From CAVPEV01 sp963703555 (GTDB lineage: Bacteria > Actinomycetota > Actinomycetes > Actinomycetales > Cellulomonadaceae), in assembly GCA_963703555.1 (NCBI GenBank), contig CAVPEV010000041.1, positions 1 to 19,663 of the forward strand: a DNA stretch of 19,663 bases, in the 5' to 3' direction. The position numbers were made by a program, and so were the translations under genes. Positions 13,995-19,663 of the stretch are shown here, piece after piece. The notes under the pieces were generated by a model. The model was not told the DNA's origin. It saw nothing but the letters and a program-made list of their open reading frames with translations, and ran no database searches. Each line of letters starts with the position of its first letter. Position 1 is the stretch's first letter.

Positions 13995-15770
13995 GTGACC
14001 CCCAGCCAGACCGATCTGACCACCCCCCACACCCCCGCCGACGCCAGCGTCGGCGAGACCGAGACAGCCGCCCAGGCCGCCCAGCGGACGGCCGCCGACG
14101 CCGTGCCCACCCGCCAGCACAGCCGTACCCACCCCGGCGTGCAGGCCGTGGACGCAGCCTTCGCCGACTACGACATCCGCCCCGAGATCGTCGAGGCGCT
14201 GGCCCTGGCCGGCATCGCCCGCCCGTTCCCCATCCAGGCCATGACCTTGCCGGTCGCCCTCGCCGGGCACGACATCATCGGCCAGGCCAAGACCGGCACC
14301 GGCAAGACGCTGGGGTTCGGCGTGCCGCTGCTGAACTACGTCGTCGCCCCGGGCGAGGCCGAGTTCGACCGCCTGGCCGCACCGGGCAAGCCGCAGGCGC
14401 TGGTGGTCGTGCCCACCCGCGAGTTGGCCGTGCAGGTGGCCGGCGACCTGGCCACCGCGTCGGTGAACCGCTCCGTGCGGATCGTCCAGGTGTACGGCGG
14501 ACGGGCCTACGAGCCGCAGGTCGCCGCCCTGCAGCGCGGCGCCGAGGTGGTCGTCGGTACCCCGGGCCGGATGCTCGACCTCATCAACCAGCACTTCCTG
14601 GACCTGTCGCAGGCCCACGAGGTCGTCCTCGACGAGGCCGACGAGATGCTCGACCTCGGCTTCCTGCCCGACGTGGAGAAGATCCTCGCCCAGACCCCGG
14701 CGTCGCGGCACACCATGCTGTTCTCCGCGACCATGCCGGGGGCGGTGGTCGCCATGGCCCGCCGCTACATGACCCAGCCGACGCATATCCGCGCGAACGA
14801 CCCGGAGGACTCCGGCGCCCTGGTGAAGGACACCCGCCAGGTCGCCTACCGGGCGCACGCCCTGGACAAGGTCGAGGTGCTGGCCCGCATCCTGCAGGCC
14901 GACGGACGGGGCCTGACGATGGTCTTCGCCCGGACCAAGCGGACGGCGGCCAAGGTGGCCGACGACCTGGCCGAGCGCGGGTTCGCCGCGGCGGCCATCC
15001 ACGGCGACCTGGGCCAGGGCGCCCGCGAGCAGGCGCTGCGCGCGTTCCGCAACGGCAAGGTCGACGTCCTCGTCGCCACGGACGTGGCAGCCCGCGGGAT
15101 CGACGTCGACGACGTCACGCACGTCATCAACTACCAGTGCCCCGAGGACGCCAAGACGTACCTGCACCGGATCGGCCGCACCGGCCGGGCCGGAGCCAGC
15201 GGGACCGCTGTCACCTTCGTCGACTGGGACGACCTGCCCCGGTGGGGTCTCATCAACCGCACGCTGTCCATCGGGATCCCCGAGCCGGCGGAGACCTACT
15301 CGACGTCACCGCACCTGTACACCGACCTGAACATCCCGCAGGGCACCACCGGGCGCCTGCCGCGCGCGGCGCGGACCCGGGCCGGCCTGGCCGCGGAGGT
15401 CCTGGAGGACCTCGGCGAGACCGGCAAGCGGACCACCCACCAGCAGGCGCCCGACGACCGGCACGGGCACACCGGGGCGGGCCACGGCGGCCGGTCGTCG
15501 GGTGGGCACGACGGACGGTCCGGCGGCGTCCACGAGGCGCGCTCCGGTGCGCGCCGCCCGGCGCGCACCGCGCGCGACCCCGAGCTGGCGCCGCACGCCG
15601 CGTCGAGCACCCCGGTCGGCACCGGTGCGCACAACGGCGAGCACGACGCCCCGCGGAGCGACGGCACGCCGCGTCGACGTCGCCGCTCCCGCCGTCACCC
15701 CGGCGGCACCGCCGGGGTGACACCCACGGGCACCGACGCATCGAGCCCCTCGGCAGCCGGCGAGGCCTGA
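13995..15770 (+). CDS. DEAD-box ATP-dependent RNA helicase (RhlE/DeaD type)
   Basis: A 591-residue cytosolic RNA helicase. All core motifs are present: Q motif RPFPIQAMTLP (77-86), I AKTGTGKT (98-105), Ia PTRELAVQV (140-148), Ib TPGR (189-192), II DEAD (213-216), III SAT (244-246), V ATDVAARGID (361-370) and VI HRIGRTGRAG (391-400). The N-terminal 45 residues are Thr/Ala-rich. The tail beyond about residue 460 is a disordered His/Gly/Ser/Arg-rich RNA-binding type extension. Such proteins remodel RNA duplexes in ribosome assembly or cold adaptation. The synteny counterpart is rhlE (Rv3211). The GTG at 13995 was chosen over the upstream in-frame GTG at 13959 because GAAGAG lies at usable spacing; this choice is moderate. 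A long leader may allow autoregulation, as seen for other cold-shock helicases. Confidence 0.93.
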   Translation: MTPSQTDLTTPHTPADASVGETETAAQAAQRTAADAVPTRQHSRTHPGVQAVDAAFADYDIRPEIVEALALAGIARPFPIQAMTLPVALAGHDIIGQAKTGTGKTLGFGVPLLNYVVAPGEAEFDRLAAPGKPQALVVVPTRELAVQVAGDLATASVNRSVRIVQVYGGRAYEPQVAALQRGAEVVVGTPGRMLDLINQHFLDLSQAHEVVLDEADEMLDLGFLPDVEKILAQTPASRHTMLFSATMPGAVVAMARRYMTQPTHIRANDPEDSGALVKDTRQVAYRAHALDKVEVLARILQADGRGLTMVFARTKRTAAKVADDLAERGFAAAAIHGDLGQGAREQALRAFRNGKVDVLVATDVAARGIDVDDVTHVINYQCPEDAKTYLHRIGRTGRAGASGTAVTFVDWDDLPRWGLINRTLSIGIPEPAETYSTSPHLYTDLNIPQGTTGRLPRAARTRAGLAAEVLEDLGETGKRTTHQQAPDDRHGHTGAGHGGRSSGGHDGRSGGVHEARSGARRPARTARDPELAPHAASSTPVGTGAHNGEHDAPRSDGTPRRRRRSRRHPGGTAGVTPTGTDASSPSAAGEA

Positions 15771-15774
15771 CACC

Positions 15775-15832
15775 GTAGCCCGCGGCGGTCGGCGCAGGCC
15801 ACGGGCGGCGGTCGGCGCAGGCCACGGGCTAC
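15775..15832. repeat. 23-bp tandem duplication framed by an 8-bp inverted repeat, rhlE / marC spacer
   Basis: Two perfect adjacent 23-bp copies occupy 15783-15805 and 15806-15828. They are flanked by GTAGCCCG (15775-15782) and CGGGCTAC (15825-15832), which could close a stem over the pair. The right arm contains the marC stop codon. It may act as a bidirectional transcription end between the convergent genes, though no T-runs are present. Confidence 0.75.
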
Positions 15833-16452
15833 GCGGCCCGCACGAACGCGATCACCGCGTCGGCCACCATCTGGACCGCGATCGCTGCGAGCAGCAGACC
15901 TGCGATCCGGGTGACCAGCGTCGTGCCGGACTCCCCGAGGATCCGGTTGATCACCCCGGCGAACCGCATCGCCAGGTAGAGGCACACGTGCACGGCCAGC
16001 ACGCCGAGCGCGATGGCCAGCCAGTCCGCCACACTGCCCTGACCGCGCTGCACGAACACGATCGTCGCGACGATGGCGCCGGGCCCGGCCAGCAGCGGCG
16101 TGCCCAGCGGCACGAGCGCCACGTTGACCTGTCCGTTGCCGGACGGCTGTGGGTCCTCGGCACGGCCGTTGAGCAGGTCCATGGCGACGAGCAGCAGGAG
16201 CAGGCCGCCGGAGGCCTGCAGGGCCGCCACGGAGATGTGCATGTAGGTGAGGATCTGCTGGCCGAACAGGGCGAACACGACGATGACGCCGAACGCCACG
16301 AGCACGGCCTGGCGCGCCGCCCGGGACCGCTGGCCCCGGGTCATCCCCGAGGTGAGGCCCAGGAAGACGGGCACCGTGCCCGGCGGGTCCATGATGACGA
16401 ACAGCGTGATGAAGACCTCGCTGAACAGCCGGACGTCGAGCAGCCCTGTCAC
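15829..16452 (-). CDS. MarC family integral membrane protein
   Basis: A 207-residue polytopic membrane protein of the MarC/UPF0056 family. It opens with LFSEVFITLFVIMDPPGTVPVFLGLT, the family hallmark (D-P-P-G-T-x-P-x-F), followed by about five more hydrophobic segments, including VLVAFGVIVVFALFGQQIL, ALQASGGLLLLLVAMDLL, a loop with PLGTPLLAGPGAI, WLAIALGVLAVHVCLYLA and IAGLLLAAIAVQMVADAVIAFV. Six membrane spans are expected. The E. coli founder was once linked to multiple-antibiotic resistance, but that was not upheld and transport function is unknown. The start GTG at 16450-16452 overlaps the PHP gene stop as GTGA, indicating a coupled operon. A second, frameshifted and truncated inverted copy begins at 19314. 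Confidence 0.92.
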   Translation of the reverse strand: MTGLLDVRLFSEVFITLFVIMDPPGTVPVFLGLTSGMTRGQRSRAARQAVLVAFGVIVVFALFGQQILTYMHISVAALQASGGLLLLLVAMDLLNGRAEDPQPSGNGQVNVALVPLGTPLLAGPGAIVATIVFVQRGQGSVADWLAIALGVLAVHVCLYLAMRFAGVINRILGESGTTLVTRIAGLLLAAIAVQMVADAVIAFVRAA

Positions 16453-17174
16453 GGCCGCACCACCTCCAGCGCACCCCGCGCCTCGATGGCGGCGAGCACC
16501 GCCGGGTCCGTGGTGCGCTCGCCGAGCGCATTGGCCCGGCCCCGCCCGTGGTAGTCGCTGGACCCGGTGACCAGCAGCCCGCGCCGAGCCGCGAGAGCGG
16601 TCAGCCGGGCGACCTGGTCGGGACTGTGGTCACGGTGGTGCACCTCCAGCCCGGCCAGCCCCGCGTCGACCAGCTCCTCCAGCGCAGCGTCGGACAGGGT
16701 CCGGCCCCGCCCGACGGCGGCGGGGTGGGCGAGGACCGGCACCCCGCCGGCACGCCGGACCAGCCCGACGGCCTGCACCGTCGTCGGCGCGTGGTGACGC
16801 ACGTGGTAGGGACCGTCCGCGGCGAGCAGGTGGACGAAGGCGGCGTCCCGGTCGGGGACCACGCCGCGCGCCACGAGCGCGTCGGCGATGTGCGGGCGCC
16901 CGACGACGGCCCCCGGCTCGGCCACGGCGAGCACGTCCTCCCAGGTGATCGGCACGTCGGTGGACATCCGCCGCACCATCGTCCGGGCGCGCTCCTGCCG
17001 TGACGTGCGGATGCGCTCCAGCTCGGCGGCCAGCCGGGGTTCGGCCGGGTCGACCAGGTAGGCCAGCAGGTGCACGCTGACCGGGCCGGTCCACGTCGAC
17101 ACCTCGATGCCGCGGACGAGCGCCACGCCCGCCGTCGCCACCGCGCCGACGGCCTCGGCCCAGCCTGCCGACCA
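16449..17174 (-). CDS. PHP-domain phosphoesterase, 5' end lost at a chimeric junction
   Basis: The reverse frame encodes about 241 residues from GWSAGWAEAVGAVATAGV to a TGA at 16449-16451. Seen: VRGIEVSTW (metal-ligand Glu), a middle insert domain with ITWEDVLAVAEPG and GRPHIADAL, VPVLAHPAAVGRG (His), GLEVHHRDHS and GSSDYHGRGR (Asp-x-His). This matches the TrpH/RNase AM group, which act as 3',5'-bisphosphate phosphatases or 5'-3' exonucleases on short RNA. The expected N-terminus with HxHTxxSDG and LTDHDT (about 45 residues) is absent: at about 17160-17180 the sequence switches to low-GC foreign DNA. The gene in the real genome is presumably complete. The first in-frame ATG (17141) gives 230 residues but is not the native start. 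Operon with marC, overlap GTGA. An inverted, error-rich copy lies at 18601-19317. Confidence 0.85.
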   Translation of the reverse strand, partial: WSAGWAEAVGAVATAGVALVRGIEVSTWTGPVSVHLLAYLVDPAEPRLAAELERIRTSRQERARTMVRRMSTDVPITWEDVLAVAEPGAVVGRPHIADALVARGVVPDRDAAFVHLLAADGPYHVRHHAPTTVQAVGLVRRAGGVPVLAHPAAVGRGRTLSDAALEELVDAGLAGLEVHHRDHSPDQVARLTALAARRGLLVTGSSDYHGRGRANALGERTTDPAVLAAIEARGALEVVRP

Positions 17175-17905
17175 GCCACTGCAGCCCAGGAAACGGCTCT
17201 CCAGATCGCCATTCCGCTGCTGGCCTTGTCGCTCGCTGTATCGATCATCGTTTATTTTCTCCTCAGGCTATTGATGAACAAGATCGCACATTCACTGATT
17301 TCGCTGGCGGATCAGGCCGATGAAATTGCCCGGGGTGGATTGGATATGCAGATCGAGACGCCGGGTGTGGACGAGATCGGCAAGTTGGGATCGGCATTCG
17401 AGCAAATGCGGGTAAGCCTGAAAGACCGCCTGGATGAACTTGACCACCTGCTGAAAGTTTCACAAGGTGTAGCTTCCAATTTGACCATGCAGGGTGCAGC
17501 CAGGCATATTTTGGACGCGACGCTGGTCAACGGGGCTTGCTCGAGCCGCCTGGTGCTGCGCAAGGAATCAAGCGACGAAGACGCCTGGGAAATAGGAGAA
17601 GTCTTCTCGGCTGGAGCCTGCGCCAAAGATTACGAAGCATTGGATGAGGTCATGGTCGATTTGCTCCGGGAGGAGAAAATCACCATCGTCCTCCAAGGCG
17701 AGAATCAAAAGCATGGGAATTCCCCGCGGCGAGAAAATTCCTGCGGCAGTTGCGGGCATCGCCATTCGAGACAAGAAGCGCGTCTATGGCATTCTCTGGA
17801 TTGCCTATGAACAGACGCACCGCTTCCAGGATAGTGAAGACCCGCTACTGGAACACGATTGCGGGTGAGCAGCGGTACTGGCCATTTCCAACTCCAGCTT
17901 GTACC
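17175..17905 (+). pseudogene. HAMP-GAF signalling protein fragment, foreign low-GC DNA (first copy)
   Basis: The forward frame reads TAAQETALQIAIPLLALSL and continues as a membrane span into YFLLRLLMNKIAHSLI. A HAMP linker follows (ARGGLDMQIETPGVDEIGKL, then FEQMRVSLKDRLDELDHLL) and then a GAF domain (VSQGVASNLTM...ILDATLVNGACSSRLVLRKES). Near 17690 a base loss shifts the frame. The GAF domain resumes as RGEKIPAAVAGIAIRDKKRV and YGILWIAYEQTHRFQDSE, with further errors around 17850-17875, and ends LAISNSSLYQQ at the fold-back point. GC is near 50 %, unlike the host on either side. Such proteins are usually sensor histidine kinases or cyclases; the output domain is not in the window. The source may be a Chloroflexota-type environmental bacterium, which is a guess. 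It is a broken fragment on a chimeric junction, not a gene of the host. Confidence 0.75.
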
Positions 17906-17929
17906 AACAGGCTGGAGTTGGAAATGGCC
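17880..17929. repeat. fold-back apex: perfect 19-bp inverted arms with 12-nt loop
   Basis: The arms at 17880-17898 and 17911-17929 are exact reverse complements; the loop is 17899-17910. Beyond the arms the match continues with indels. This is the turning point of the large inverted duplication. Confidence 0.95.
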
Positions 17930-18600
17930 AATACCGTGTTCAGGTAGCGGGTTTCACTATCCTGGAAGCGGTGCGTCTGTTCATAGGCAATCCAGAGAAT
18001 GCCATAGACGCGCTTCTTGTCTCGAATGGCGATGCCCGCAACTGCCGCAGGGAACCTTCTTCGCCGCGGGGAATTCCCATGCTTTTGATTCTCGCCTTGG
18101 AGGGAATGATAGTAATTTCATCTCCTCCGGATATGACCTCATCCAATGCTTCGTAATCCTTGGCACAGGACCCGTCGAGAAGACTTCTCCTATTTTCCCA
18201 GGCTTCTTCGTCGCTTAATTCCTTGCGCAGCACCAGGCACTGAGCAAGCCCCGTTGACCAGGGTTGCGTCCGAAAATATCCTGGCTCCGCCTCATGGTCA
18301 AATTGGAAGCTACACCTTGTGAAACTTTTCAGCAGGTGGTCGAGTTCATCCAGGCGGTCTTTTCAGCTTCTTCCTCATTTGCTCCGAATGCCGATCCCAG
18401 CTTGCCGATCTCGTCCACACCCGCCGATCTGCATATCCAATCCACCACGGGCAATTTCATGGCCTGATCCGCCAGCGAAATCAGCGAATGTGCGATCTTG
18501 TTCATCAATAACCGGAAAGAAGAAAATCCGACGATGATCGATACCGCCAGCGACAAGGCCAGCAGCGGAATGGCAATCTGGAAAGCCGTTTCCTGGGCTG
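17906..18600 (-). pseudogene. HAMP-GAF fragment, inverted second copy with many indels
   Basis: Read on the minus strand, this repeats the segment of the first copy with different errors. It gives KARIKSMGIPRGE and a correct TRYLN-like stretch where the first copy is shifted, but has lost or gained bases near 18005-18060, 18150-18260 and 18375-18530. The membrane span (AIPLLALSLAVSIIVGF) and part of the HAMP helix are still readable. Because the two copies break at different places, comparing them restores a plausible continuous HAMP-GAF reading frame. That is the behaviour of two noisy reads of one molecule, not of two diverged genes. Confidence 0.75.
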
Positions 18601-19317
18601 CCGTGGCTGGTCGGCTGGGCCGAGGCCGTCGGCGCGGTGGCGACGGCGGGCGTGGCGCTCGTCCGCGGCATCGAGGTGCTCGACGTGGACCGGCCCGGTC
18701 AGCGTGCACCTGCTGGCCTACCTGGTGCTCGACCCGGCCGAACCCCGGCTGGCCGCGAGCTGGAGCGCATCCGCACGTCGCCGCAGGAGCGCGCCGGACG
18801 ATGGTGCGGCGGATGTCCACCGACGTCGATCACCTGGGAGGACGTGCTCGCCGTGGCCGAGCCGGGCATCGTCGGGCGCCCGCGCATCGCCGACGCGCTC
18901 GTGGCGCGCGGCGTCGTCCCCGACCCGGACGCCGCCTTCGTCCACCTGCTCGCCGCGGACCCCCGCGCCCACGCGCCGACGACGGTGCAGGCCGTCGGGC
19001 TGGTCCGGGCGTCCCCGAAGCAGGGGTGCCGGTCCTCGCCCACCCCGCCGCCGTCGGGCGGGGCCGGACCCTGTCCGACGCTGCGCTGGAGGAGCTGGTC
19101 AACGCGGGGCTGGCCGGGCTGGAGGTGCACCGCCGTAGGCAGTTCCCGACCAGGTCGCCCGGCTGACCGCTCTCGCGGCTCGGCGCGGGCTGCTGGTCAC
19201 CGGGTCCGCGGACTACCACGGGCGGGGCCGGGCCAATGCGCTCGCAGAGCGCACCACGGACCCGGCGGTGCTCGCCGCCATCGAGGCGCCGGTGCGCTGG
19301 AGGTGGTGCGGCCGTGA
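18601..19317 (+). pseudogene. PHP-domain gene, inverted error-rich copy
   Basis: On the plus strand this repeats the PHP gene of 16449-17174: GAVATAGVALVRGIEV appears at about 18630-18680, ITWEDVLAVAEPG near 18829, IADALVARGVVPDPDAAFVH near 18885, then LAHPAAVGRG-type and GSADYHGRGR-type segments in other frames. At least six frame changes occur, for example where the valine strand after GIEV becomes LDVDRPGQ, around 18780-18830 and around 19005-19025. It is slightly shorter than the left copy. Its junction with low-GC DNA is the same one as in the left arm. It cannot encode a working protein and should not be counted as a paralogue. Confidence 0.85.
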
Positions 19318-19663
19318 CAGGGCTGCTCGACGTCCGGCTGTTCAGCGAGGTCTTCATCACGCTGTTCGTCATCATGGACCCGCCCGGCACGGTGCCCTCT
19401 TCCTCGGCCTCGCCTCGGGATCGGGTCCGGGCGGCGCGCCAGGCCGTCTCGTGGCGTTCAGCATCATCGTCGTGTTCGCCCTGTTCGGCCAGCAGATCCT
19501 CACCTACATGCACATCTCCCGTGGCGGCCCTGCAGGCCTCCGGCGGCCTGCTCCTGCTGCTCGTCGCCATGGACCTGCTCAACGGCCGTGCCGAGGACCC
19601 ACAGCCGTCCGGCAACGAACAGGTCGACGTCGCGGTCGTTGCCGCTGGGCACGACGATGAGGC
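19314..19663 (+). pseudogene. marC, inverted error-rich copy, cut by window end
   Basis: It begins with the same GTGACAGGGCTGCTC overlap with the PHP copy. It reads LFSEVFITLFVIMDPPGTVP, then loses frame near 19398 (missing bases in the FLGLTSG segment), regains FALFGQQILTYMHIS near 19478-19518, shifts again at 19520, and continues to the loop equivalent of residues about 110-120 of the intact protein. It ends at the window edge. Same interpretation as the PHP copy: a duplicate produced by a fold-back, not a second transporter gene. Confidence 0.85.

Larger units (their letters stand above)
16090..19663. repeat. large fold-back inverted repeat centred near 17904
   Basis: The right arm (17911 to the window end) is a reverse-complement, noisy copy of the left arm (about 16090-17898). 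It contains the same low-GC segment, the same host/foreign junction, the same PHP gene and the start of marC. At the centre, perfect 19-bp arms (17880-17898 and 17911-17929) enclose a 12-nt loop, TTGTACCAACAG. Differences between the arms are mainly one- to several-base insertions and deletions that break every frame in the right arm, plus substitutions. The host part of the left arm is clean. The pattern is that of an unsplit or fold-back long read attached to a polished contig. Confidence 0.9.

Noticed and set aside
13860..15167. 435-codon minus-strand frame opposite the RNA helicase
   Set aside because: It is a His/Gly/Val/Asp-rich antisense shadow; all DEAD-box motifs are on the plus strand.
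17880..17929. Perfect hairpin considered as a terminator or attachment site
   Set aside because: The symmetry does not stop at the arms but continues with indels for more than 1.7 kb on each side, so it is the apex of the fold-back.
17175..18600. Low-GC island considered as a new inserted element or phage-like system
   Set aside because: It is a single gene fragment present twice in inverted order, without recombinase, ends or target duplication. A chimeric read is simpler.
18600..19663. Second PHP and marC genes considered as true paralogues
   Set aside because: They are near-identical at DNA level but full of frameshifts, and they share the identical foreign junction with the left copy. 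Independent duplication does not explain this.

Overview
The window is mostly high-GC (roughly 70-75 % by eye) actinobacterial chromosome. The gene content and order match the conserved mycoredoxin / nudC / adnB-adnA / DUF3107 / MiaE-like / rhlE neighbourhood that I know from Mycobacterium tuberculosis (Rv3198A to Rv3211). The DUF222/13E12-type protein, the marC and PHP genes next to the RNA helicase, and the overall style suggest a Micrococcales actinobacterium, perhaps near Cellulomonadaceae. That placement is inference.

Layout. (1) Positions 1-3140 are an accessory, decayed stretch: the 5' part of a DUF222/13E12 gene running off the left edge, a transposase C-terminal remnant, a C-terminal remnant of a PhoX-like secreted protein, an intact zinc alcohol dehydrogenase, and the head of a GH43-like glycosidase with an internal deletion. 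(2) Positions 3380-15770 are a healthy core: mycoredoxin/glutaredoxin (+), NudC (-), APH-fold phosphotransferase (+), the AdnB-AdnA helicase-nuclease operon (-, ATGA overlap), DUF3107 (+), ferritin-like MiaE_2 protein (-) and DEAD-box RNA helicase (+). (3) Positions 15829-17174 hold marC and the C-terminal three quarters of a PHP-domain phosphoesterase gene (-, GTGA overlap). (4) From about 17175 the sequence changes abruptly to near-50 % GC DNA encoding part of a HAMP-GAF signalling protein from an unrelated organism. It turns back on itself at about 17904 (perfect 19-bp arms, 12-nt loop) and is followed by a second, inverted, indel-ridden copy of the same HAMP-GAF, PHP and marC sequence to the end of the window.

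How it works together. AdnA and AdnB form the heterodimeric helicase-nuclease that resects DNA double-strand breaks in actinobacteria. NudC and the mycoredoxin are cofactor and redox housekeeping genes. The RNA helicase has a long candidate 5' leader. Five genes share the same start architecture, a TANNNT hexamer ending 6-7 nt before the initiation codon, which points to leaderless transcripts; this also fixes several starts that lack a Shine-Dalgarno sequence.

Caution. The right end (17175-19663) is best read as a fold-back chimeric read or assembly error, not as biology. The right arm is full of frameshifts while the left host arm is clean, and the foreign insert interrupts a conserved gene. 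I found no CRISPR array, tRNA, rRNA or complete insertion sequence. No clear new biological system was found. The more unusual real signals are the shared leaderless promoters, short tandem duplications in most of the spacers around core genes, the Glu-Pro-Gly repeat linker inside AdnB, and the kinase-like protein lacking its metal-binding Asp.
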